Shown: in pieces, positions 45,391 to 59,214 of the stretch
Numbering within the stretch: position 1 is the first letter of the stretch
Layout: each line of letters opens with the position of its first letter
Source of the DNA: Eublepharis macularius
Lineage: Eukaryota > Chordata > Lepidosauria > Squamata > Eublepharidae
Assembly: GCF_028583425.1 (NCBI RefSeq)
Contig: NC_072801.1
Coordinates: 17,938,001-18,002,000, forward strand
Direction of reading: 5' to 3'
Length of the DNA: 64,000 bases
Notes under the pieces: generated by a model
Databases searched by the model: none
Seen by the model: the letters and a program-made list of their open reading frames with translations, nothing else
What the model was told of the DNA's origin: nothing
Position numbers and translations under genes: made by a program

Positions 45391-45794
45391 CTACATCAGA
45401 TGTCTTCAGATCACATCCTAAAAATATGGTTGAATAGCCTTCCCGGAAAAAGACCAAACTATCCCAGATCCCTTAATTGGCAAGTTGGTCTGTAGTGAGT
45501 TGGAGAAGAGGGTGTGAGAGAAGAAATAAATAATGGCTTAGGCTGTTTATCAAAGAAAGGTTTTCTCATGGGCTTTGGCGGTGCTACACACCGAGACCTA
45601 ATCCTGTAACCTCTTCAGTGCCAAAGTTCGCTTCTGGAAACTGTATTAAAATAAAGGAGAGAGTCCAACTAAGCATGTACAGAGTGACTTTTCTTCACTA
45701 TCAAGTAACCAGTGTTGATTTATGTGCTAAAAATGGTTATGCTCCATATTTCTGTCACTACTCTCCCAAGTGCTTAACCTATTTTTTAAAAAAT

Positions 45795-45820
45795 CACACA
45801 CACACACACACACACACACA
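45795..45820. repeat. (CA)n microsatellite
   Basis: About 13 CA units directly before a retroposon target site. Confidence 0.95.
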
Positions 45821-45829
45821 AAATTCACA

Positions 45830-46051
45830 GTCATAGATTCAGAGGAGTTAGCTGTGTTAGTCTGTAGTTGCAAAATAGTAAGGAGTCCAGTAGCACCTTT
45901 AAGACTAACCAACTTTATTGTAACATAAGCTTTCGAGAACCACAGCTCTCTTCGTCAGATGCATCTGATGAATAGAGCTGTGGTTCTCGAAAGCTTATGC
46001 TACAATAAAGTTGGTTAGTCTTAAAGGTGCTACTGAACTCTTTACTGTTTT
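45830..46051 (-). mobile_element. Hairpin retroposon with 10-bp TSD
   Basis: Reversed 3' end ATAGATTCAGAGGAGTTAGC at the left, arms CTTTAAGACTAACCAACTTT and AAAGTTGGTTAGTCTTAAAG, and a central GATGCATCTGATGAATAGAG. Flanked by AAAATTCACA at 45820-45829 and 46052-46061. Confidence 0.85.
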
Positions 46052-46069
46052 AAAATTCACAATAACATA

Positions 46070-46235
46070 GAAAGCTTGCTGGGTGAGCTTGGGCTAGGCA
46101 CGTACTCTCAGCCTAACTTAAATCACAGGGCTGTTGTGAGAATAAAATGAAAGGAGAGGAGAATTATGTAAGCTGCTTTGGTTACCCATAGGGGAGAAAG
46201 GCAGGATATAAATGAATTAATTAAAAAGGGCAAAA
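46070..46235 (+). repeat. Sauria-type SINE, 5' truncated
   Basis: GAAAGCTTGCTGGGTGAGC, AAATCACAGGGCTGTTGTGA, GGGGAGAAAGGCAGGATATA and an AATTAATTAAAAA tail. Confidence 0.8.
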
Positions 46236-46416
46236 AAGAGCTTGGAATACACATCAGTTGAAATAATAAATTACATTAATATGAGAAGCAAGCCACACAT
46301 CTCCAAATGCTTGCCTCAATAAATGATGGGGGGGGGAGTTTAGGTGGCAAGCAGACGTCTCTGGAGAACAGGGCTACACAATCAAAGGGTGCAACCTAAG
46401 AGTAAAACAGCTCACT

Positions 46417-46732
46417 AATAGTTACAAATTCCTGGTTAAGAATATCTCAACCACGCATTTACTGTATATAATTTATAAGAAAGTGCAAAGTGCTATACGT
46501 GTAATCAATATTTACAATCAATATACAGTAATACAATCATACAACAATAGTACATGAATCTATAGTTTTATCATCCAGTATCTGGTTCTGATGTACAAAG
46601 TTGATGGAATTACTGTATATTGATTGTAAACATTGATTTCTTGTTTACACATATAGCACTTTGCACTTTCTTATAAATTATATACAGTAAATACGCGGTT
46701 GATATATCCTTAGCCAGGAGTTTGTAACTATT
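46417..46732. mobile_element. Long AT-rich inverted repeat (foldback element)
   Basis: Left arm AATAGTTACAAATTCCTGG ... TTTACTGTATATAATTTATA ... CAATATACAGTAAT is mirrored by ATTACTGTATATTGATTG ... TATAAATTATATACAGTAAA ... GTTTGTAACTATT. Arms of about 120 bases enclose a spacer of about 80. No coding content. Confidence 0.85.
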
Positions 46733-46960
46733 ATTAATGTCTAGAGAACAGCCTGCCACAACCAAGGGGCCACTGCTTACAAGGCCCCGTCCTTACAAGC
46801 CACCCAACCTGCTATTTGAAGAAGAGCCCCCAGAAAAGGGCCCCAGGACCCCCTCAACATCTTCAAAATGACTGGGAAGACTTTCCAGCAAAGAGGGGAT
46901 ATTTTGAAAGGAAGGATACATTTTTTAAAAAGAAATTCAGCTTCACCTTATGGCACCTAA

Positions 46961-49485
<2,525 letters not shown>

Positions 49486-49690
49486 TCACCTGAATCACGC
49501 ATGAAAGCTGCCTTATCCTGAATCAGACCCTGGGACCACCAAGGTCAGTACGGTCTACTCAGACTGGCAGCAGCTCTCCCGGGTCTCAGCCCTTTCCCAT
49601 CTTCACTGGAGATGCCAGGGGTTGAACCTGGGACCTTCTGCATGCAAAGCAGAGGCTGAACCGCTGAGCCACTGCCTCTCCCAACTCAGC
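49486..49690 (-). repeat. tRNA-Ala-like SINE
   Basis: Minus strand: GGCAGTGGCTCAGCGGTTC, TGCTTTGCATGCAGAAGGTC, AGGTTCAACCCCTGGCATCT, then CAGTCTGAGTAGACCGTACT and CTGATTCAGGATAAGGCAGC. The TTTGCATGC loop and GGTTCAA arm resemble tRNA-Ala. Confidence 0.82.
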
Positions 49691-49984
49691 TAGGACCCTA
49701 GTGGAATATAGGCTTCCCCAACTGCACAGCTGTAAAGCTGTCCGAGCATGCTGCTCAAGCAGGGCAACAAACAGCAAAAGCAAACCTAGCAAGTCACAAA
49801 TGATTGTTAAAAACAGCACCTGTTCACCTGCTGCACCTGTTTGCAGCAAAGCTCTTAGAATGCCTATCGGAGGCCCTGATTGTTGCATGAAATGCACTCG
49901 CCTCCCTGGCCTCTATCAGGCCCAGGTTCTCAGTTTGTCTCAAGTGAATCAGCAGCTAGCAGACTAACTTGTCCTTTTTTCGTC

Positions 49985-50170
49985 ACTCATACACAGATAG
50001 CTGTGTGCTTTCCAGGACAGGCATTTACAAAATACTTCTTTATGCAATGCATCACCAGCATATGGAACTCACTGCCTCAGGATGTTGTGATAGCTGCTGG
50101 CTTCATAAGGGGATTAGGCAATGTCCTGGAAGGTAGAGATTCCAATGAGACTTTTGCTCAATGAGAATGT
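49985..50170 (+). repeat. CR1-superfamily LINE 3' fragment
   Basis: TGGAACTCACTGCCTCAGGA, TGTTGTGATAGCTGCTGGC and AAGGGGATTAGGCAATGTCC form the familiar 'TGGAACTCNNTGCC ... GGGGATTGGACAA' 3' pattern. Confidence 0.55.
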
Positions 50171-51077
50171 TGCAGGAGAAATAAACAGGAGTCAGGCAAC
50201 ATCTGAAAGACATTCTTACCAACCAGAGCGACCTTTGGGGCTCTGTAGAGAGGGGAAATGGACAGGCCTGTCTTTTAAAACTCGGCTTCCCGGCTAACAT
50301 TGCGACTCCCTTCACGTGAGCATCCTCGTGTAATTCATCTCTCGTAGTTTAACTCTGAGCTGCGCCATTGCCTGGCATACAAAGCCAGAGAGCCCAGCTT
50401 AACCTCGGATTGTTCTCCAGCAATCTTTTCACGAGATGAGCTACTGGGTGAACTTAAGCTACTTGGCACAGGCAGGGGAAGTCTAGGCCAGACAGATTCT
50501 GGCAATCACTTGTGCACAGGCAGCCTGTTGTTGTGTGCAAAGATCTGTGGATTGGGAGCACTAATCCAACAGTGGCATTAAGAAACAAAACATTGTAAAC
50601 TCTGTATCCAAAACCCCACCTGGGGAATCTCCCCTGGCTGCATTCTAGTGGCACAGTTGAACTCTACCACCTCATTTCGTTGCTTGTATAAACCAGGCCT
50701 CGTAGGATCTGTTGCCACGTATCGTTTCAGTCTTTCCTCTGGCTTCCTGGTAGTATTCTCCATGCACTTACTACTATGCAGTACCTGTGACCCTTCCCTT
50801 CCCTCACCAAATGTGAAAAAGGGCAGGAGAGCAGGCAGACCAGGGTCTTCCTTTACTGTAAGTTTTATGCTGACCCATACATGCATATTTGCATTTTCCT
50901 TCAATGCGCAGCCGTAAGCTATAGAAACTTGATTTGTTAACTAAATTCTCATCAGATTTCAGTTTGTTGGTCACAGCACCCTTGCAACAGTCACAGCCTT
51001 GCATATACCACGCAGCCTGTGAAGAAACCCTCATCGATCCTTTCCTCTGTAACCTATGAAACCGAAATTGATAGCTG

Positions 51078-51298
51078 CAGGGCTTTTTTTCTGGGAAAAG
51101 AGGTGGTGGAACTCAGGACTGCACAATGACGTCACTTTGGGTCAGCTGGAAAAGGGGGGAGTTTTTTAAAGTTTAAATCACCCTTGGTGAAAATGGTCAC
51201 ATGGCTGGAGATCAGGGGGCAGGGCCACCAGCCATGTGACCATTTTCAAGAGGTGCTGGAACGCTGTTCCACCGTGTTCCCGCTGAAAAAAAGCCCTG
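51078..51298 (-). mobile_element. hAT-type MITE, family A, perfect TSD
   Basis: CAGGGCTTTTTTTCTGGG ... CGCTGAAAAAAAGCCCTG, reverse orientation, flanked by GATAGCTG at 51070-51077 and 51299-51306. It is 221 bases, an internal deletion derivative. Confidence 0.93.
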
Positions 51299-51739
51299 GA
51301 TAGCTGCCACAAAATGCTTAACTCACCACCCTGGAGAGTTTGCAGATGATAACAAAATGAATCAGAGCCATCATCAAATCAGACAGATTGCAAATGGTTC
51401 TCACAGAGCTCTCTTCCAATTCTAATTGTTTTAGAAAGACACTGCTGATTTCATGCTAGTTCCAGTCTAAAATAGCAGCATGCCTTATTTAAAAAAACCA
51501 AACTTGTTCCCAGAACAAACATGAAGCGATCTGGTCATTCTCTGATTTGCTTCAAAATGGGTTACTTATAAAAGGCTTAGCAGCCTGCATAATTGATCAC
51601 TTTTTCCATAGGATTCATAACCAACATGGATGGGAAAGGGTTTGTGTGTGGAGAGGAGGGAGGCATTTTTCTGCCCACAGCAGCCCTTTAAAAAAAATCA
51701 TTGCTGATGATTCTTTACAACTCCTTGAATTGTCTTCCC

Positions 51740-52130
51740 CAGGGTTTTTTTTCTGGGAAAAGAGGTGGTGGAACTCAGTGGGTTGCCAGCACAGGAGGAA
51801 ACTCTGGGTGGGAGGTGGTGCCCCTGGTACCTCATGTGCACACACAAAGTGCGTGCATATTTCCAGGACCAATGATGTCACGCTGGGTCAGCTGGAACAA
51901 GGGGCGAGTTTTTAAAAGTTTAAATCGCCCTTGGCAAAAATGGTCACATGGCCGCTGGCCCCGCCCCCTGATCTCCAGACAGAGGGGAGTTGAGATTGCT
52001 CCAGTGGCGTGGAGGACAATCTCAACTCCCCTCTGTCTGGAGATCAGGGGGCGGGGCCACCGGCCACGTGACCATTTTCAAGAGGTTCCGGAACTCCTTT
52101 CCACCAAGTTCCAGCTGAAAAAAAGCCCTC
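51740..52130 (-). mobile_element. hAT-type MITE, family A
   Basis: CAGGGTTTTTTTTCTGGG ... CAGCTGAAAAAAAGCCCTC, reverse orientation, about 391 bases. It shares the extra GGGTTGCCAGCACAGG segment with the copy at 921. Terminal bases have drifted and no target duplication is clear. Confidence 0.85.
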
Positions 52131-52379
52131 ATTCACTTTTAAACCACATACTAAAATGCTAATGGCTAACAATATTTAAAGCCCAAGTGACTGATTTCAC
52201 CCATGTCAACCTGCCCAGATTTTGAGATCCACACATACTTCGTTTGGATAGGACCCACAGGAAGATTTTTTCATGGCTACTGCTCTCCTATTATGGAATT
52301 ATTACCGCCATAGGAGGCGATGTTAGCGCTGTCTGTATAGTGGAAGGAGAGATTGCGCTGATACCGATGAAGGGCTGTC

Positions 52380-52690
52380 ACATGGGAAAAGGGCAGAGGC
52401 TTGTTCTCTGCCATACTCAAAAGGAAAGACTAGATGTCATGGGCTTGTATTACAGGAGGGTAGATTTGGGCTGAACGTTGGGAGAAACTCCCCAATGGGG
52501 AGTGTGGTTTGACAATGGACCTGATCATCTTAGAGAGATGGTGAGGTCTCCTTTACTGCAGGTTTCCAAACAGAAGAGGGGCCGCCATCTGCCAGGAATG
52601 TTCTTGTTCTGGGCTGTTTGCCTTGAGCAGGGGCTGGATGAGATGGCCCTTTCCAAGTTGAGGATGCTCTGACTCAACAGTACTTCTTGG
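52380..52690 (+). repeat. CR1-superfamily LINE 3' fragment
   Basis: GTAGATTTGGGCTGAACGTT, GGAGAAACTCCCCAATGGGG, GATGGTGAGGTCTCCTTTAC and GCCATCTGCCAGGAATGTTC, then GGGCTGGATGAGATGGCCC, a well-known vertebrate LINE 3' sequence order. Confidence 0.65.
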
Positions 52691-52743
52691 CTGAACTGTC
52701 TGCTCCAGACAGTCTTCGAGCTGGATTGAAACAGAATGGCACC

Positions 52744-53046
52744 CAGGGCTTTTTTTCAGCGGGAACGCGGTGGAACGGAGTTCTGGCACCTCTTGGAAAT
52801 GGTCACATGGCCGGTGGCCCCGCCCCCTGATCTCCAGACAGAGAGACGTTTAGATTGCCCTCTGCGCCAGCAGCGCGGAGGGCAATCTAAACTCCCCTCT
52901 GTCTGATGATCAGGGGGCGGGGCCACCAGCCATGTGACCATTTTCGCCGAGGGCCATTTAAACTTTAAAAAACTCCCCCCTTGTTCCAGCTGATCCATCG
53001 TGCGGTCCTGAGTTCCACCACCTCTTTTCTCAGAAAAAAAGCCCTG
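52744..53046 (+). mobile_element. hAT-type MITE, family A, perfect TSD
   Basis: CAGGGCTTTTTTTCAGCGGG ... CAGAAAAAAAGCCCTG flanked by ATGGCACC at 52736-52743 and 53047-53054; full palindromic core. Confidence 0.94.
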
Positions 53047-53585
53047 ATGGCACCTTTGGTTGTTTTATATATGTGGCTTTACACCAAGCTTATGCTATTT
53101 AATAAGAAATTAGGTTTTAATTCATTGGTGGATGCCTCAAGGAACTCCGGGCAGAGAGGCGGCTTAAAGAAATAAATGCCAATTATTTTATTTTGCTTGT
53201 GGATCAAAGGGCAGTGTTGGGGCACAAAACTGATTTGCCGGCATTTGCCAACGTGGCGTAGTACTGGGTAACCAGAGTTTTAGGACTTGCATGGATGTAG
53301 GCAATTTCATTTTTCTGAAACAGCTGCAGTTCAGATCCATTGACCGATCTGGATCCAAAACGCTGCTCTTTGGTAGAGGATTTTGTCTTCACAGTCATTT
53401 CCCAACTATCCACCGAGTGACCCAGATGCCAAGGCTCTTTTTTGTTTTCGTCTGCTTCCCCACCCCCGGACATCTGAATTCCTCTCAGTTATTGCTGAAC
53501 TGTGTTAAATTGAGCATTTGGAGCATTTGAAGCCCTCTGGCAGAACTATTATCTTCCAAACCGTATTCTGATTGAGTTGTCTTGC

Positions 53586-53674
53586 AGTGAAATCCTGAGT
53601 AGTGTTACTCCAGTCTAAGCAAATCGAAATCAAGGGCTTAGACTGGAGTAACTCTTCTTAGGATTTCACTATTA
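53586..53674. repeat. Short palindromic MITE-like element
   Basis: AGTGAAATCCTGAGTAGTGT, TACTCCAGTCTAAGC and the mirror GGGCTTAGACTGGAGTAACT, TTAGGATTTCACT. Confidence 0.75.
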
Positions 53675-53858
53675 ATGTACCACTGCAATTCAGCTTCTTA
53701 AAACTTGTCATAAATTTTATTGCGACATGGAACTCTTAATAAGATCACTTAATTTTAGTACCTTTCTGGAAGCAGGGGCATCTTTACCTGATATTGTTAC
53801 TTGCCAATGGATAAAATAATTATTTTTTTAAAAAAAGATTTATCTGGAAACCCCCTAA

Positions 53859-54206
53859 TCCTACTATATAAAAGGCAAGCTGTGTTACTGACAACTCGCT
53901 TTTCATCCTGGCACAGGTGCAGTGCGGCTTCAGCAACACTGCGCCAAGATAAGCCTGGCGAAGGTGTGGCCCTCCTAAGGCCTCCATGGCACAGCCCTCC
54001 CATAGAGACCTCTGGAGCGACGGAGGCAGTGGGGAGGTGGTGGGGAGGTGGCGGGGAGGTGGCTGTGTGGCCCTCAGCAGGCCCTGAACAGGCTGAGGCA
54101 GGGTGGCACAATGTGCCCTGGAGTGCTCCTGTGCTCCACAGAGAACCAATTTTGGTCCGTTTGAAGCTGCATCAGGCCTGTTTTTTAAAACGCGCTTGGT
54201 TGCTAG
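53859..54206 (+). mobile_element. Candidate non-autonomous Helitron
   Basis: Begins TCCTACTATATAAAAGGC and ends GGTTGCTAG, inserted between A and T (A|TC ... CTAG|T) without target duplication, as Helitrons do. The 348-base interior is GC-rich and has no rolling-circle transposase. The usual 3' hairpin before CTAG is not obvious, so this stays a candidate. Confidence 0.5.
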
Positions 54207-54495
54207 TATTAACATGAAGCCCTACATGGTCTAGGAGCATCATACCTGAAGGACGAACTCTCCTGATATGATCCCCCACAAAGTATGCGTTCTTAATGTC
54301 ACAGCTTACCTCCCCACCCACCCCCCACCCCGAGTGGCTTGTCTCCCTTCCACCGGATTAAGTGCTTTCTCTGTGGTGGCCCCATCCTGATAGAATGCTC
54401 TGTACAACAATACGCATGCCCTGCTGGACCTATCTAGGTTCTGCAGAGCATGCAAGGTGGAATTGTTTCAGCAGGCCTTTAACCAGCCATGATAT

Positions 54496-54517
54496 AACAA
54501 CAACAACAACAACAACA
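54496..54517. repeat. (AAC)n microsatellite
   Basis: Seven AAC units. Confidence 0.9.
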
Positions 54518-54519
54518 TT

Positions 54520-54755
54520 CAATTTACATACTGCCCTTCAGGATGACTTAACACCCACTCATAGCAGTTTACAAAGTATGTCATTATTATCCCCACAACA
54601 AAACACCTGTGAGGTGGGTGAGGCTGAGAGAGCTCTGAGAAGCTGTGACTGACCCAAAGTCACCCAACTGGCTTCAAGTAGAGAAGTGGGGAATCAAACC
54701 CAGCTCTTCAGATTAGAGTCCCACGCTCTTAACCACTACACCAAACTGGCTGTCC
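54520..54755 (-). repeat. tRNA SINE variant
   Basis: Minus strand: TTGGTGTAGTGGTTAAGAGC, GGGTTTGATTCCCCACTTCT, CAGTTGGGTGACTTTGGGTC, CTCACCCACCTCACAGG. Confidence 0.85.
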
Positions 54756-54779
54756 AGTGTATCGTGGAATTTTTGCTAC

Positions 54780-54995
54780 TTTTTAAAAAAATATATTGTT
54801 TATATTTGTGGAACTCTTAATTGTAGTGATGTTATTTATTTTGTATAATATTTATCATTGTTTTAAATTTTTACTTTACTTCTTATTGTTTTTACAACCT
54901 AAGTCATAAACAGCAACCTTACATTGTTTTTAATGTTGTAAACTGCTTTGAGCCTCGCTCAAGCAGTCTTAAAAATAAGTAAATAAAACATTTGT
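54780..54995 (+). repeat. LINE 3' end
   Basis: AATGTTGTAAACTGCTTTGA, GCCTCGCTCAAGCAGTC and an AAATAAGTAAATAAAA tail after AT-rich sequence. Confidence 0.5.
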
Positions 54996-55006
54996 ATATG
55001 GATATT

Positions 55007-55266
55007 CAGGGCTTTTTTTCAGCTGGAATGCAGTGGAACGGAGTTCCGGAACCTCTTGCAAATGGTCACATGGCTGGTGACCCCGCCCCCTGATCTCCAG
55101 ACAGAGGGGAGTTGAGATTGCCCTCCACGCCACCGAGTGGCGCGGAGGGCAATCTAAACTCCCCTCTGTCTGGAGATCAGGGGGTGGGTCCACCAGCCAT
55201 GTGACCATTTTCTCCGAGTGCAACCCACTGAGTTCCACCACTACTTTTCCTGGAAAAAAAGCCCTG
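55007..55266 (+). mobile_element. hAT-type MITE, family A
   Basis: CAGGGCTTTTTTTCAGC ... GGAAAAAAAGCCCTG. Flanks TGGATATT and CGGATGTT agree at 6 of 8 bases. Confidence 0.88.
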
Positions 55267-55414
55267 CGGATGTTTGAACAATATCAAGTATACTTACATT
55301 ACTTCCACGGTGAGATTGCATCTATGCATGTGAATCACGTGTACTACTGTGCAAACATTTCCCTCCCCCCTTCTAGTTAGCATATGTTTTAAAAAAGATT
55401 GAGAGGAATAATTG

Positions 55415-55575
55415 AAAGCAAGATTCAAGTTTAGCAGCACCTTAAAGATCAACAAGATTTCCAGGGCTTCGTCTCTCAAAAGCTTATACTCTGGAAACCT
55501 TGTCAGTCTTTAACGTGCTACTGGACTAGAAACTTGCTCTTCTGTTGCAGACCAACACAGCTACCCAACTGAAAG
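55415..55575 (+). repeat. Hairpin retroposon, 'ATTTCCAGGG' subfamily
   Basis: AGCAGCACCTTAAAGATCAA, CAAGATTTCCAGGGCTT, CTCAAAAGCTTATACTCTGG, CTTGCTCTTCTGTTGCAGAC and CAACACAGCTACCC. Flanks AATTGAAAG and AACTGAAAG suggest a short duplication. Confidence 0.65.
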
Positions 55576-55938
55576 AATAATTTAGAATATGTGAATTCTG
55601 GAAGATCTCTAGGTCCAGCTGAAAGTTGGCAACACTCGACAAACTTTCTCGTTTGTCCTAGAGCCATGCAAGAAGCAAACCATCCTCCCCCCCTCTCCTT
55701 TTGAAAACAGAAAGTAAATCCACCATGTCTCCCCCCCAAACGAAAAAAAGCCCAATCCCACTGTTTGTCCTGTTCCTTGGTGCAGAAGAGACTGCAGAAA
55801 GGTCCAGGAGGCATTCATTATGAGACTCACTGGAACTTTGGAGCCTTACAACTATTTTGTGGAACCTCCTAATATTTCATAATTGGCCTCGCCCTCTTGG
55901 GCAGCCAAAATGAGACCACCATCCTCTACCCTTTCTCA

Positions 55939-56153
55939 TAGATCCAGAGGAGTTAGCTGTGTTAGTCTGTAGTAGCAAAATTGAAAAGAGTCCAGTAGCA
56001 CTTTAAGACTCACCAACTTTACTGTAGCATAAGCTTTCGAGAACCACAGCTCTCTTCGTCAGATGCATCTGATGAAGAGAGCTGTGGTTCTCGAAAGCTT
56101 ATGCTACAGTAAAGTTGGTGAGTCTTAAAGTGCTACTGGACTCTTTTCGATTT
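55939..56153 (-). mobile_element. Hairpin retroposon with 12-bp TSD
   Basis: TAGATCCAGAGGAGTTAGC at the left (reversed 3' end), then near-perfect arms of about 85 bases around GATGCATCTGATGAAGAG. Flanked by TACCCTTTCTCA at 55927-55938 and 56154-56165, a perfect duplication. Confidence 0.9.
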
Positions 56154-56165
56154 TACCCTTTCTCA

Positions 56166-57600
56166 GAATTCCAAATGTGCTCAAAGGTTCAAACAAACAA
56201 ACAATGCATTAAACTATCATGACTGGACTGGGATACTGCCTATTTTGTTTTTTAAGGCATGCCACTTCCTTACAATTGTGTCTACTGCCCTGTGTCTTAA
56301 GAAGGCTTGTGATGATGTTGAGAATCTCACCCAGCCAACAAGCAACTTAGTTGCCTTTGTGCACCTTCTCCAACAGGACAGGCACCCCAAGGCATTGATG
56401 CAGGTGAAGGGAGCCCCTCTGGAATCCTGGCACCTTAACTGCAGCTGCCTAGTCGATCTCTGCAGCTGGGGCCTTCTGGTGCCACTGAAGGGCACGGCCG
56501 GTGTAGAAGGGAACAGCTGTGCTCCCATTAATATCAAACAGGTTGTAAAAGTGACAGATCACACCTGGAGGCTATATACATCCTCTGTGCTGTTACCGGC
56601 ACATAAATCTTATCAACTTTATAGGAGTTAAGTGCACATAATTGTGTGTAGGATTGCCGCCTTTGCTATTTTTTTTTTTAAGTCTGCTTGCTGTTTTTAT
56701 TAGGTTTAAGTAGCTTCTGGCGCATTTTGTTTCCTCCACAGGGGAAAAAACACTATCGTGTATGACAGCATCATGCACAGTCCATGTGTGAATTTCACAG
56801 GCAAGAGCTAAGACAGGACGTGGGCAAAAATACAGCTTGCAAAACCCCCTGTGGAGTTCATCTTCTGGCATGATATGGTTCAAAAATATTATTTGAAAAA
56901 ATGCACTTGTATTAAAATGCACGACCAGTGTTTCAAAAGAAGATGCCACTGTTGTAGGGTTGCCAGAAAGCACATCACATAGAAGTATAGTGCTCCTACA
57001 TGTGCCATTCATGTGCATACACACCAGAGAAAAGGTGCCTCCATTCCACACTAAAATAGTTTACTTTGAGATGTGTTGGGGTTGGGAACTGAATTCCACA
57101 GAGTAACAAATAACCCATGCAGTTCACTAAGCATTTTAACAAACCACCCTCCAAGGCAAAAAACAGGGATAGCAATCTACCAGGGATGTCCCCAGAGACG
57201 GTAGTAGCATTCATAAAAGCCCTGTTTTGATCATAACCCATCAGTCATAAAACCAAGGTTAGAACAACGCAGAACTCGTACTTATGTGAATAACAGAATT
57301 GCTAAGAGCACACTGGAGAGGCTATGTTGTGTGTAGGAGGAAATTTAAAAGGCCAACTGGCTGCTGGTTGTTCTTCTGAAAGTCAAACAAAAACAAACTG
57401 TGTGGCAGGATCGATGTGGAATGGTGTCTTCAAGAAGATATCTGCTCTGGGGACTTCATGTTTTGAGCAGCTTGAGAAGTTTAGAGACTTCTTGATAACA
57501 GCTATACAGTCCATATTGGACAGTTTCATAAGGTCCAGTTCTACACTGACCCCATGAAATGGTGTTCCCAGGAGGGAGAGAAAGAAAAGCTGTGGTTCTA
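56166..57600. other. Unassigned BMERB1 intron 1 sequence
   Basis: No repeat recognised. Open frames of 128 residues (56245-56631, plus) and 152 residues (56593-57051, minus) have no motif I recognise. Confidence 0.4.
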
Positions 57601-57609
57601 CAGAACAAC

Positions 57610-57930
57610 ACCAGGTTGGATTTCTGGCACCTCCAGTTATAAAAGGACAAGGTGTTGGGTGATGTGAAAAATTGTGAGCCGAAACCCTGGAGAACGACAG
57701 CCAGTCAGAGTGGACAAGACTGACCTGGACAGACCAAGGGTTTAACTCAGTATACAGCAGCTTTATTTAGAGATAAGCTATGGCTCACGGCTAGTCCATC
57801 TGCTCTGCATGCGGAAGGTCCCTACCATCTCCAGTTCAAAGGATCAGGAAAGCAGGGGAGACCTTGGAGAGTAACTGCCCGTCACAGCAGACAATACTGA
57901 ACTTGATATATTCAGTGCAGGGCAGGTTTG
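57610..57930 (+). repeat. Two tRNA-Ala-like SINE copies in tandem
   Basis: First (to about 57770): GGGTGATGTGAAAAATTGTG, CAGTCAGAGTGGACAAGACT, TTTAACTCAGTATACAGCAG. Second: CTGCTCTGCATGCGGAAGGT, CTCCAGTTCAAAGGATCAGG, GCAGACAATACTGAACTTGA. Confidence 0.7.
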
Positions 57931-59210
57931 TGTCTTTGTGGGGCAAGCCAACTCCAAACATCAGGCAGTAGCACCACAAAAGACAGGAGACTCTTCAGGT
58001 TAAAGTTTGATGGACATTTGGCTTGTTCATGCAAAATGACAATACAAGGTAGATGACACCTTTTAACATCCTAACAGACCAATAAAAATTGCAAGCAGAT
58101 ATATAGCTTAGATTTGTCCACAGATCAATTAACTTGGGTAGATTTGATGACAAAGCAGTTTATCTCGATTCTAATAGACGGAGTGGTTGCGTTTGTGAGT
58201 TCGCTGTGCTTGTAGCAGCACGCCCTTCTTTCCCTTTTGCCGACACTGTAAACAGAATGGCTCTGTTACAGGCAGGGCAGCATTATCCTTTAGGCACTGG
58301 GTAAAAAAACCGGTCACGTTCTCCCAGGTCTTGGGTGACAAAGAATAATCGATCGTCTGCTTATCGTTCCTGTTTTACACTATCAGGTTTCGAGGCTGTA
58401 TTTTGTTTCTTTGTTTGTTTACTGGCATTTTTTAAAAAATCAGCAGTTAGTGGTGTTAGACTTAATATGTGAGAAAACCAGGACAGATTTAAAAAAAACT
58501 AAATATAAAAATGCTAGGCTCTCCATTTCTGTCCATGTTGCAAAAGCAGGGTATGAACCAGTACGAGAACCTCAATTTCTTTCCTACACAAACAAATGAA
58601 GCACTTAAAACACATCTTAAACGAAGCACTTAAAACACAGAGAGGTGTGTTAGGGAACAAGGCACAAACAGTGTAGGCATGCACTTGTGATGTTCTGTGA
58701 TCAGAAAATAGCCTTTTTAAGATTTCTGGCTGCTTCCCTGATGGCAAATACAGTTGCATTCCATGGTGAAACTCTTGCCATTATCTCTAGAGCAGCATTT
58801 AGAATGGCATCTGATGAAGTTGCATAGGCTCCCAATTAGGGACAGAGAAAACAGGACATCTTCAGACAACACACAAGGTTCTTATAGAACTCCTGTCTGA
58901 TTACTCTGTAAACCACAGTCCAATCATGGTTGGCCATCCTGGTTTGCAGCAAAAGAACAAATCATTCTATGACTAGCGATGGCTCACCCAAACCTCAGTG
59001 TGATTTTTTTACCCAATCTTAGTGATTGAGGTTTTGGTTTGGACAAGGTGAAGAATAAACCTGGGATCTTGGGCGCATCAAGAAGGCACTTTGCCATTTG
59101 AGACATTCTGCCTTACAGGTACGAATAGAACTGAAAAGGGGATACTATATCGGAATCAGCCAGCAAAGGGCAACCCCTGAAGTGCTAAAGCAGTTAAAAG
59201 ACAGCCATTA
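57931..59210. other. Unassigned BMERB1 intron 1 sequence
   Basis: No gene or repeat recognised. Confidence 0.4.
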
Positions 59211-59214
59211 AATT

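Noticed and set aside
56593-57051. 152-residue minus-strand frame in BMERB1 intron 1
   Set aside because: No motif, no promoter or splice context, no resemblance to a known family.
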